DNA from: SCQX01 sp035720945
GTDB lineage: Bacteria; Pseudomonadota; Gammaproteobacteria; Burkholderiales; Burkholderiaceae_B
NCBI GenBank assembly: GCA_035720945.1
Contig: DASTNK010000053.1
Location: forward strand, 1-12,753
Direction: 5' to 3'
DNA: 12,753 nucleotides
A program made the translations under genes and the position numbers. Below, piece by piece: positions 6,039-12,753 of the stretch (its first letter is position 1; the number at the start of each line of letters is the position of its first letter). The notes under the pieces are model-generated. The model searched no databases and was not told where the DNA came from. It saw nothing but the letters and a program-made list of their open reading frames with translations.

Positions 6039-7612
6039 GCGCCCAACCCATCACCTTGTACATTCCACGTGACTCGGCCGCCATCGCCGTCGGAGCGAAC
6101 GATGTCGCGCAGGCTGTCGAACACGAAGCGGCAAAGCGCGGCATCGCGCTGCGCATCGTGCGCAATGGGTCGCGCGGCCTGCTGTGGCTGGAGCCCATGG
6201 TCGAAGTCGATACCCCCCAAGGGCGCATCGCATACGGGCCGGTCCAGGCCAGTGACGTCAACGCCCTATTCGACGCCGACTGGCTGCATGGCGGGCAACA
6301 CCCGCTCTCCCAGGGGCTCACCGAAGACATCCCTTTCCTGAAGAAGCAGGAACGCCTCACGTTCGCACGAGTCGGCATCACCGACCCGCTGGATCTCGAC
6401 GACTACCAGCGCCACGGCGGCCTGGCCGGACTGAAGCAGGCGTTGGCCATGGCACCCGGGGCCATCGTCGAGCAAGTCACCCAATCCGGCCTGCGCGGAC
6501 GAGGTGGCGCGGCCTTCCCCACCGGCATCAAGTGGAAAACCGTGCTGGGCGCCCAAGCCGCGCAGAAGTACATCGTGTGCAACGCTGACGAAGGCGACTC
6601 GGGCACGTTCTCCGACCGCATGCTCATGGAAGGCGACCCGTACGCCCTGATCGAAGGCATGGCCATCGCTGGCCTGGCGGTCGGCGCCACCTATGGCTAC
6701 ATTTACGTCAGGTCCGAATACCCCTACGCCATCGCCACACTGAACGACGCCATCGCCCGGGCGCGCGTAGCCGGATGGCTGGGCGATTCGGTCGGCGGCA
6801 GCGGCAAGGCGTTTGACCTCGAAGTGCGCCAGGGCGCCGGCGCCTACATCTGCGGCGAGGAAACCTCGTTGCTCGACAGCCTGGAAGGCAAGCGCGGCAT
6901 GGTTCGCGCCAAGCCTCCGCTACCCGCCATCAAGGGCCTGTTCGGTCAACCCACCGTCATCAACAACGTCATCTCGCTGGCATCCGTGCCCATCATCCTG
7001 GCAAAGGGCGCAAAGCACTATGCCGATTACGGCATGGGGCGCTCAAAAGGCACGCTCCCCTTTCAGCTCGCGGGCAACGTCAAGCAGGGCGGCCTGGTCG
7101 AAAAAGCCTTCGGCCTCACCCTGCGCGAACTGCTGTTCGATTACGGCGGTGGCAGCGCCTCAGGGCGCCCGCTGCGCGCTGTGCAAGTAGGGGGGCCGCT
7201 GGGCGCCTACCTGCCAGAGTCCCAATGGGACGTTCCGCTCGACTACGAGGCCTACATCGCCATTTCCGCCATGCTGGGCCATGGCGGCGTGGTCGCGTTC
7301 GACGACACGGTCGACATGGCGAAGATGGCCCAGTACGCGATGGAATTCTGCGCCGTCGAATCATGCGGGAAATGCACACCATGCCGCATTGGTTCGGTGC
7401 GGGGCACGGAAGTCATTGCACGCATACGCCAGAACGAAAAACCCGAAGAGCAGGCTGAGCTCCTGCGCGACCTGTGCGACACGATGCTGAACGGGTCGCT
7501 ATGCGCACTGGGCGGCATGACGCCGTACCCTGTTCTGTCGGCGCTCGAACATTTCCCGGAAGACTTCGGCCTGCCTTCCCCCGACAAGACCGCGACCCGC
7601 AAGGTCGCCTGA
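6035..7612 (+). CDS. fdsB: NAD+-linked formate dehydrogenase beta subunit FdsB (NuoF-like, FMN/NADH)
   Basis: FdsB is the diaphorase subunit that takes electrons from formate oxidation and reduces NAD+ to NADH. Its 525 residues begin with a thioredoxin-like domain (about 1-100) related to NuoE but lacking its cysteine set, followed by a NuoF domain. FMN and NAD(H) binding motifs are GLRGRGGAAFPTGIKW (152-167), CNADEGDSGTFSDR (182-195) and GAGAYICGEETSLLDSLEG (267-285). The 4Fe-4S ligands are Cys444, Cys447 and Cys450 in ESCGKCTPCRIGS plus Cys490 in LCALGG. A strong AAGGAGG Shine-Dalgarno at 6021-6027, 7 bp before ATG, lies inside the end of fdsG, and the genes overlap by 4 bp. fdsA follows after 14 bp. 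The set with fdsG and fdsA points to the soluble formate dehydrogenase instead of complex I or a hydrogenase. Confidence 0.97.
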   Translation: MSAQPITLYIPRDSAAIAVGANDVAQAVEHEAAKRGIALRIVRNGSRGLLWLEPMVEVDTPQGRIAYGPVQASDVNALFDADWLHGGQHPLSQGLTEDIPFLKKQERLTFARVGITDPLDLDDYQRHGGLAGLKQALAMAPGAIVEQVTQSGLRGRGGAAFPTGIKWKTVLGAQAAQKYIVCNADEGDSGTFSDRMLMEGDPYALIEGMAIAGLAVGATYGYIYVRSEYPYAIATLNDAIARARVAGWLGDSVGGSGKAFDLEVRQGAGAYICGEETSLLDSLEGKRGMVRAKPPLPAIKGLFGQPTVINNVISLASVPIILAKGAKHYADYGMGRSKGTLPFQLAGNVKQGGLVEKAFGLTLRELLFDYGGGSASGRPLRAVQVGGPLGAYLPESQWDVPLDYEAYIAISAMLGHGGVVAFDDTVDMAKMAQYAMEFCAVESCGKCTPCRIGSVRGTEVIARIRQNEKPEEQAELLRDLCDTMLNGSLCALGGMTPYPVLSALEHFPEDFGLPSPDKTATRKVA

Positions 7613-7626
7613 ATCCGGAGCCCGCC

Positions 7627-10494
7627 ATGCTTGAAACCATCGTCAAACGCGAACGCGATTTCGGCACCCCCGCCAGCCCCAGCGCCAACCTGGTCGAACT
7701 CACTATAGACGGTATCGCCGTCATGGCGCCCGAAGGCTCCTCGGTCATGCGCGCGGCCGCCGAGGCCGGCATCAACATCCCCAAGCTTTGCGCCACCGAT
7801 AGCCAGGAAGCCTTCGGGTCCTGTCGCCTGTGCCTGGTCCAGATCAAAGACCAGAAGGGGTACCCCGCCTCATGCACGACACCGGTGCGCGCGGGCATGG
7901 TGGTCTGGACCCAGACGCCGAAGCTGCAGGCGCTGCGCCGCAACGTCATGGAGCTGTATGTCTCCGATCACCCGCTGAACTGCATGACATGCCCATCCAA
8001 CGGTGACTGCGAATTCCAGGACATGGCCGGCGTCGTCGGGCTGCGCGAAATGCGTTATGGCACAGAAGGCGTCAATCATTTCGACAGCCTCAAAGACCAG
8101 TCCAACCCTTATTTCACCTTCGATCCGTCCACCTGCATCATGTGCAGCCGCTGTGTGCGCGCCTGTGACGAAACCCAGGGCACGTTCGCACTGACCGTGG
8201 ATGGCATGGGGTTCGCCTCGCGCATCGTCGCGGGGCAGGACGATGGCTTCCTGGCAAGCGACTGCGTGTCGTGCGGGGCCTGCGTGCAGGCCTGCCCTAC
8301 TTCGGCGCTCACCGAGAAGTCCGTCATCGACATGGGGCAGGCCGAACACGCCATTCTCACCACCTGCGCCTACTGTGGGGTGGGCTGCACGTTCAAGGCC
8401 GAGATGAAAGGCGATCAGGTCATACGCATGACGCCCTGGAAAGACGGCCAGGCCAACCGCGGCCATGCCTGCGTCAAAGGGCGTTTCGCCTGGGGTTACG
8501 CCACACACAAGGACCGCATTCTCAAACCCATGGTGCGCAAGAACATCTCCGACCCGTGGCGCGAGGTTGGCTGGGACGAGGCTATTTCGTACGCGGCGTC
8601 GGAATTCAAGCGCATCCAGAAGAAATACGGACGCGACTCGGTCGGCGCCATCACGTCATCCCGCTGCACCAACGAGGAAACCTGGCTGGTTCAGAAACTC
8701 GTGCGCGCGGCCTTCGGCACCAACAACATCGACACCTGTGGCCGGGTGTGCCATTCCCCCACGGGCTATGGTCTGAAGACCACCATCGGCGAATCGGCGG
8801 GCACCCAGGCCTTTGATTCCGTGATGTACACCGACGTGGTCATCCTGCTGGGCGCCAACCCCAGCGCCGCGCATCCTGTGTTCGCCTCGCGCCTGAAGCG
8901 TCGCCTGCGCCAGGGCGCCAAACTGATCGTCATCGATCCGCGTGCCACCGAATTGGTCGACAGTCCGCATGTGAAGGCCGCCTTCCACCTGCCTGTGCGC
9001 CCCGGCACCAATACCGCATTGTTGACCGCCATGGCGCACGTTATCGTCACCGAGGGCCTGGTTGACCAGCGCTTTGTCGATGCGCGCTGCGAACACAAAG
9101 CGTTCGAGGAATGGCGCGACTTCGTCGCTCAACCCGAGAACTCCCCGGAAGCCACCGAGGCCACCACCGGTGTGCCCGCTGCCGACGTGCGTGGTGCATC
9201 GCGTCTGTATGCCACCGGCGGAAACGGCTCCATCTATTATGGCCTTGGGGTGACCGAACACAGCCAGGGATCGACCGCGGTCATGGGCATCGCCAATCTG
9301 GCCATGGCCACCGGCAACATCGGCCGCGAAGGCGTGGGCGTCAACCCGCTGCGCGGCCAGAACAACGTGCAGGGGTCCTGTGACATGGGTTCGTTCCCGC
9401 ACGAACTGCCCGGCTATCGCCACCTGTCCGACGATGTCACGCGCAAGTCGTTCGAGCAGGACTGGGGCGTGACCATCCAGCCAGAACCCGGGCTGCGCAT
9501 CCCCAATATGTTCGATGCCGCCGTGGATGGCACGTTCATGGGCTTGTACTGCCAGGGCGAGGACATCGCCCAGTCCGACCCCAACACGCAACATGTCGCA
9601 CATGCGCTGCAAGCCATGGAATGCGTCGTCATCCAGGACATGTTCCTGAACGAAACGGCGAAGTACGCCCATGTTTTCCTGCCGGGGTCGTCGTTCCTGG
9701 AAAAAGACGGCACCTTCACCAACGGCGAGCGACGCATCGGGCGTGTGCGCCGGGTCATGGCGCCCAAAGGCGGCATGGCAGACTGGGAAGTCACCTGCGC
9801 GCTGTCCAATGCGCTGGGCTACCCCATGCACTACAGGCATCCAGGCGAAATCATGGACGAGATCGCCCGGCTCACCCCCACCTTCTCGGGCGTGTCGTTC
9901 GCCAAGATCGACGAGCTGGGCAGCGTGCAGTGGCCCTGCAACGATGCCGCGCCCGAGGGCACGCCGGTCATGCACGTGGATGAATTCGTGCGCGGCAAGG
10001 GCCGGTTCATGATCACCAAGTACGTGCCCAGCGATGAACGCAGCACACGCAAGTACCCATTGCTCCTGACCACTGGCCGGATCCTCTCGCAGTACAACGC
10101 GGGCACGCAGACCCGTCGCACCGCCAATGTGGTCTGGCACAAAGAAGACGTGCTGGAGATCCATCCGCACGACGCGCAGGACCGAGGCATCAACGACGGC
10201 GACTGGGTGGCCATCGAAAGCCGGGCGGGCGAAACCGTGCTGCGCGCCGTGGTCACCGAACGCATACAGGCGGGTGTGCTCCACACCACGTTCCACTTCC
10301 CTGAATCCGGCGCCAACGTCGTCACGACCGACAGCACCGATTGGGCGACCGACTGTCCGGAGTACAAAGTCACGGCGGTACAGGCGCGCCGCGTCACGCA
10401 CCCGTCGGATTGGCAGGCGCACTGGTCTCGTTTCAGCGACGTGCAGCAGCAGTTGCTGCGTGAACGCGAACGCGATCCGGCACAGCAGGCCTAG
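7627..10494 (+). CDS. fdsA: NAD+-linked formate dehydrogenase alpha subunit FdsA (bis-MGD molybdoenzyme)
   Basis: FdsA oxidises formate to CO2 at a molybdenum bis-MGD centre. The 955-residue product has, in order: a 2Fe-2S ferredoxin domain (Cys55, Cys66, Cys69, Cys83); a NuoG-type HxxxCxxCxxxxxC site (His115, Cys119, Cys122, Cys128); two 4Fe-4S ferredoxin motifs (Cys170/173/176/180 and Cys213/216/219/223); the 4Fe-4S site of the catalytic domain (Cys247, Cys250, Cys254, Cys282); and the active site GRVCHSPTG with Cys375 and His376. Cysteine replaces the selenocysteine of E. coli FdhF, so no SECIS element is needed. Arg576 in NPLRGQNNVQG corresponds to the substrate arginine. A molybdopterin-dinucleotide-binding domain fills the C-terminus. 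ATG 7627 has GGAG at 7617-7620; the frame is open further upstream but overlaps fdsB without a family-like sequence. It needs FdsC and the Moco genes nearby for maturation. Confidence 0.97.
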   Translation: MLETIVKRERDFGTPASPSANLVELTIDGIAVMAPEGSSVMRAAAEAGINIPKLCATDSQEAFGSCRLCLVQIKDQKGYPASCTTPVRAGMVVWTQTPKLQALRRNVMELYVSDHPLNCMTCPSNGDCEFQDMAGVVGLREMRYGTEGVNHFDSLKDQSNPYFTFDPSTCIMCSRCVRACDETQGTFALTVDGMGFASRIVAGQDDGFLASDCVSCGACVQACPTSALTEKSVIDMGQAEHAILTTCAYCGVGCTFKAEMKGDQVIRMTPWKDGQANRGHACVKGRFAWGYATHKDRILKPMVRKNISDPWREVGWDEAISYAASEFKRIQKKYGRDSVGAITSSRCTNEETWLVQKLVRAAFGTNNIDTCGRVCHSPTGYGLKTTIGESAGTQAFDSVMYTDVVILLGANPSAAHPVFASRLKRRLRQGAKLIVIDPRATELVDSPHVKAAFHLPVRPGTNTALLTAMAHVIVTEGLVDQRFVDARCEHKAFEEWRDFVAQPENSPEATEATTGVPAADVRGASRLYATGGNGSIYYGLGVTEHSQGSTAVMGIANLAMATGNIGREGVGVNPLRGQNNVQGSCDMGSFPHELPGYRHLSDDVTRKSFEQDWGVTIQPEPGLRIPNMFDAAVDGTFMGLYCQGEDIAQSDPNTQHVAHALQAMECVVIQDMFLNETAKYAHVFLPGSSFLEKDGTFTNGERRIGRVRRVMAPKGGMADWEVTCALSNALGYPMHYRHPGEIMDEIARLTPTFSGVSFAKIDELGSVQWPCNDAAPEGTPVMHVDEFVRGKGRFMITKYVPSDERSTRKYPLLLTTGRILSQYNAGTQTRRTANVVWHKEDVLEIHPHDAQDRGINDGDWVAIESRAGETVLRAVVTERIQAGVLHTTFHFPESGANVVTTDSTDWATDCPEYKVTAVQARRVTHPSDWQAHWSRFSDVQQQLLRERERDPAQQA

Positions 10495-10509
10495 AGACAC
10501 GAAGCGATC

Positions 10510-11442
10510 ATGAAACCTGCCAGCAATGCCCTGCCGAGACCCAGTGCCACCCCGGATCCGCGAAACGCCCGATCCGGGAAGCGCGGCCACGCGCCGAACG
10601 ATGACGACGCCCGTCAACCCGCCGCGGCAAGCGGCGCCAGCCAACAGCGGGTCATGCGCACGGGCCATCACGGGCTATCGCATTTCGAGATCGACCAGAT
10701 CGCCCAGGAAATCCCCGTGGCGCTCGAATACAACGGTATCAGCCATGCCACGCTATTGGCCACCCCTTGCGACCTCGAAGACCTGGCCTATGGGTTTTCG
10801 TTCACCGAAGGCATCATACGCACCGCCCACGACATCTACGACGTCGCCGTCACAGAAGCGGCTGCGGGCTTGGTGATACAGCTCACCATCGCCCACGCGC
10901 GCCTGAACCAGCTCAAGCTGCGGCGCCGAGCCCTGGCCGGTCGCACAGGTTGCGGGCTGTGCGGCATCGAGAGCCTGGACGAGGTGCGCCGCGACCTTCC
11001 CGCGCTCGAACCACGCCCCGCGCGTATATCCCGACGCGCCATTGTCCACGCCATCGACCGCCTGCGCGACCTCCAGCCGTTGCATCAGGCCACTGGCGCC
11101 ACCCATGCGGCGGGTTGGGCGGATGCACAAGGCGATGTCCAGCATGTGCGCGAAGACGTGGGGCGCCACAACGCCCTGGACAAACTCATCGGACATCTGC
11201 TGCGCCATGGCATAGCCCCGGGTGACGGCATCGCCGCGATCTCAAGCCGCGCCAGCTTCGAAATGGTGCAGAAATCGGCTGCGGCCGGCATAGGGGTCAT
11301 CGCTGCCGTGTCGGCGCCCACTTCGTTCGCCATCCAGATCGCCGACGAGCTCAATGTCCTGCTTGCCGGATTCGCGCGTGACGGACGCTTCAATCTCTAC
11401 GCCCATCCAGAATTCCTCAGCCACCCCGGAGAGCCGCGTTGA
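10510..11442 (+). CDS. fdhD: Formate dehydrogenase maturation factor FdsC/FdhD (bis-MGD sulfurtransferase/chaperone)
   Basis: FdhD/FdsC proteins bind bis-MGD and deliver it, with sulfur added to molybdenum, to formate dehydrogenase. The product has 310 residues against about 277 for E. coli FdhD. Family motifs are IAQEIPVALEYNG, GFSFTEGII (95-103), the CxxC of the sulfur-transfer loop in RTGCGLCGIESL (Cys148, Cys151), REDVGRHNALDKL (214-226), ISSRASFEMVQK, and SAPTSFAI near the C-terminus. The first 45 or so residues are rich in Pro, Ala, Arg and Asp, look disordered, and have no counterpart in the E. coli protein as I know it. The start is ATG 10510, 15 bp after fdsA, with no strong ribosome-binding site. 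The stop overlaps the TTG start of fdsD (TTGA). The place between fdsA and fdsD matches fdsC of other fds operons. Confidence 0.95.
   Translation: MKPASNALPRPSATPDPRNARSGKRGHAPNDDDARQPAAASGASQQRVMRTGHHGLSHFEIDQIAQEIPVALEYNGISHATLLATPCDLEDLAYGFSFTEGIIRTAHDIYDVAVTEAAAGLVIQLTIAHARLNQLKLRRRALAGRTGCGLCGIESLDEVRRDLPALEPRPARISRRAIVHAIDRLRDLQPLHQATGATHAAGWADAQGDVQHVREDVGRHNALDKLIGHLLRHGIAPGDGIAAISSRASFEMVQKSAAAGIGVIAAVSAPTSFAIQIADELNVLLAGFARDGRFNLYAHPEFLSHPGEPR
11428..11431 (+). promoter_or_regulatory. Ribosome-binding site supporting the TTG start of fdsD
   Basis: GGAG lies 7 bp before TTG 11439. The next in-frame ATG would remove the first 19 residues, including the family N-terminus NIDHLIRLANRIGDFFE, so this site decides for TTG. 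Confidence 0.7.
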
Positions 11443-11699
11443 ATATCGACCATCTGATCCGCCTGGCCAATCGCATCGGCGACTTTTTCGAATCCATGCC
11501 CGACCATGCCGAAGGCATCGAAGGCATCGCCAACCATATCCAGAAATTCTGGGAACCGCGCATGCGCCGGGCGCTGCTCGATTACCTGGACACCCATCCG
11601 GAGGGGCGCACGGACAATGCGGCGCTGACACCCATCGCACTCGAGGCCATCCTGCTGAACCGGCGGCGCCTCACACCTGGAGCGCGGGTTGCGGGCTGA
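11439..11699 (+). CDS. fdsD: NAD+-linked formate dehydrogenase delta subunit FdsD
   Basis: FdsD is the small subunit found with soluble NAD+-dependent formate dehydrogenases; it has no cofactor motif and is thought to help assembly or stability of the enzyme. The 86 residues read MNIDHLIRLANRIGDFFE, then IEGIANHIQKFWEPRMRRALLDYL, the conserved core of the family, with a variable C-terminus. The start is TTG, overlapping the fdhD stop as TTGA, with GGAG 7 bp upstream, so translation is probably coupled and may be weaker than for the large subunits. It is the last structural gene of the fds set and is followed by a hairpin and a transporter gene. Confidence 0.93.
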   Translation: MNIDHLIRLANRIGDFFESMPDHAEGIEGIANHIQKFWEPRMRRALLDYLDTHPEGRTDNAALTPIALEAILLNRRRLTPGARVAG

Positions 11700-11740
11700 A
11701 ACCCGTCGATCGGCATTCCATATCAATTCAGTTTTCCACT

Positions 11741-11777
11741 CTCCTGGAAAAGTCCGCCACAGCGGGTTTCCCAGGAG
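11741..11777 (+). terminator. Stable hairpin between fdsD and the transporter gene
   Basis: CTCCTGG (11741-11747) pairs with CCAGGAG (11771-11777), then AAA with TTT, then TCCGC with GCGGG around a CACA tetraloop. This gives about 15 bp with small bulges in 37 nt. The 3' side continues GCTTTCCGC and lacks a run of T, so it is not a textbook intrinsic terminator. It could attenuate read-through, protect the 3' end of the fds message, or separate levels of enzyme and transporter. Confidence 0.5.
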
Positions 11778-11826
11778 GCTTTCCGCAAGCTGTAGTTGAT
11801 GCAAAACAAGAATACATGTCCAAGCA

Positions 11827-11833
11827 AGAGGAG
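11827..11833 (+). promoter_or_regulatory. Ribosome-binding site of the transporter gene
   Basis: AGAGGAG lies 8 bp before ATG 11842 and marks this ATG as the start. The rest of the 142-bp gap shows the hairpin but no convincing -35/-10 pair. Confidence 0.7.
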
Positions 11834-11841
11834 ACTACGCA

Positions 11842-12753
11842 ATGAGCACCAACCCGTCTGATCACGGATTTTTCAGCAAGGAACGCATCACCGCGAAACC
11901 CGGCTTCAATCGCTGGATGGTTCCGCCCGCGGCACTGGCCGTACACCTCTGCATCGGTGAGGCCTACGCTTTCTCGGTATTCAACAAGCCCATGACGCAA
12001 GTCCTGGGCATCACCCAGTCCCTGCCGGAAGACTGGAAACTGACGACCTTGGGATGGATCTTCAGCCTCGCCATCACGCTGCTGGGGCTTTCCGCCGCCT
12101 TCGCGGGAAAATGGCTGGAAGACGTGGGGCCGCGCAAAGCCATGTTCGTGGCTGCGTGCTGTTTCGGGGGTGGATTCCTGATTGGTGCGCTGGGCATAGC
12201 CTGGCATCAGATCTGGCTGGTGTACCTGGGCTATGGCGTCATAGGCGGTATTGGCCTGGGCATTGGCTACGTTTCGCCGGTTTCCACTCTCATCAAATGG
12301 TTCCCCGACAAGCGCGGCATGGCGACAGGCCTGGCCATCATGGGGTTCGGTGGCGGCGCATTCATCGCCTCACCGCTGTCCGTCGCCCTGATGAGCCACT
12401 TCCAGTCGGCCACCAGCGTGGGCGTGGCCCAGACCTTCGTCGTCCTGGGCATCCTTTACTTCATTTCCATGAACATCGGCGCCCTCACCATCCGCATCCC
12501 TGCGCCGGGCTGGAAACCCGAAGGCTGGACGCCGCCCGTCACGCAGCACGCCATGATCAGCCAGAACCACGTGCACATCAACACGGCCATGAAAACCCCA
12601 CAGTTCTGGCTGATCTGGTGGGCGCTGTGCCTGAACGTCACGGCGGGCATCGGCGTCATCGGCCAGGCCTCGGTCATGATCCAGGAGAGCTTCAAGGGCG
12701 CCGTCACGCCTGCTGCCGCGGCCGGCTTCGTGGGCCTGCTCTCCCTGGCCAAC
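11842..12753 (+). CDS. Oxalate/formate antiporter (OFA) family major-facilitator transporter, 3' end missing
   Basis: The frame is open from ATG 11842 to the right edge, giving 304 residues of a protein usually over 400. It is an inner-membrane carrier of the major facilitator superfamily. Hydrophobic segments lie at about residues 26-46, 70-88, 99-119, 125-147, 161-183, 195-218 and 254-276, with another beginning near 292. The loop motif between helices 2 and 3 reads GKWLEDVGPRKAM (89-101), and IKWFPDKRGMATGLAIMGFGGGA (151-173) is typical of the OxlT/OFA group. A hydrophilic loop with HAMISQNHVHINTAMKTPQF (236-255) precedes the second half. The substrate is inferred: its place after fdsGBACD suggests formate, oxalate or a related carboxylate, but many family members are uncharacterised. 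The helix 8 and 11 regions that hold the OxlT substrate residues are not fully in view, so specificity cannot be checked here. Confidence 0.88.
   Translation, partial: MSTNPSDHGFFSKERITAKPGFNRWMVPPAALAVHLCIGEAYAFSVFNKPMTQVLGITQSLPEDWKLTTLGWIFSLAITLLGLSAAFAGKWLEDVGPRKAMFVAACCFGGGFLIGALGIAWHQIWLVYLGYGVIGGIGLGIGYVSPVSTLIKWFPDKRGMATGLAIMGFGGGAFIASPLSVALMSHFQSATSVGVAQTFVVLGILYFISMNIGALTIRIPAPGWKPEGWTPPVTQHAMISQNHVHINTAMKTPQFWLIWWALCLNVTAGIGVIGQASVMIQESFKGAVTPAAAAGFVGLLSLAN

Noticed and set aside
7474..7626. Upstream extension of fdsA into fdsB
   Set aside because: The added residues are a frame shadow of the conserved C-terminus of FdsB; ATG 7627 with GGAG upstream matches the usual FdsA N-terminus.
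8734..8770. Selenocysteine codon or SECIS element at the formate dehydrogenase active site
   Set aside because: The active-site codon is TGC for cysteine (residue 375 of FdsA) and the frame has no internal TGA.
6035..10494. fdsB and fdsA as complex I (nuoF/nuoG) or NAD-reducing hydrogenase genes
   Set aside because: FdsA carries the full molybdopterin catalytic domain with GRVCHSP and RGQNNVQG, and the neighbours are fdhD and fdsD, not nuo or hox genes.
8656..10671. Open frame of 671 codons on the minus strand opposite fdsA
   Set aside because: It mirrors the codon bias of a long GC-rich gene. Its translation is Gly/Ala/Val/His-rich without family motifs, while the plus strand encodes an unmistakable FdsA.

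Overview
The window looks like chromosomal DNA of a GC-rich betaproteobacterium, most likely Burkholderiales and perhaps Alcaligenaceae (Bordetella/Achromobacter/Castellaniella-like). The lineage is inferred from protein style, base composition and the fds gene order; no 16S or other marker is present. Coding density is high and I see no insertion sequences, tRNA or rRNA genes, or CRISPR repeats.

Nearly every gene serves one job: making molybdenum cofactor (Moco) and using it in a soluble NAD+-linked formate dehydrogenase. Left arm, + strand (1-2247): the 3' part of moaE (large subunit of molybdopterin synthase), a moaB/mogA-family gene joined to it by an ATGA overlap, and moeA (molybdate insertion). 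Middle, - strand (5269 down to 2377): a ModE/LysR-type DNA-binding domain fused to a periplasmic-binding-protein-like sensor domain (FdsR-like), then moaA (radical SAM, first step of Moco synthesis) and mobA (guanylyltransferase), with moaA and mobA again sharing ATGA. moeA and mobA converge across a 129-bp structured gap.

The intergenic region from 5270 to 5531 is AT-rich, unlike its surroundings. It carries a perfect 9-bp inverted repeat (5314-5333), two shorter inverted repeats, a good sigma70-like promoter (5409-5437) and the fdsG leader. It is the likely control point for both directions.

Right arm, + strand (5532-12753): fdsG, fdsB, fdsA, fdsC/fdhD and fdsD are closely packed (overlaps of 4 bp or gaps of at most 15 bp). 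They encode the 2Fe-2S gamma subunit, the FMN/NADH beta subunit, the Mo/Fe-S alpha subunit (cysteine, not selenocysteine, at molybdenum), the maturation factor and the small delta subunit, which starts with TTG. A 37-nt hairpin separates fdsD from a major-facilitator gene of the oxalate/formate antiporter family, which runs off the window and probably moves formate or a related carboxylate.

As a whole this is a recognisable fds/Moco locus, not an unknown system. The least ordinary points are the MoaB homologue that appears to have lost both family acidic residues, an insertion in the MobA nucleotide loop, the operator-like palindrome between fdsR and fdsG, and the linkage of the regulator to Moco synthesis genes.
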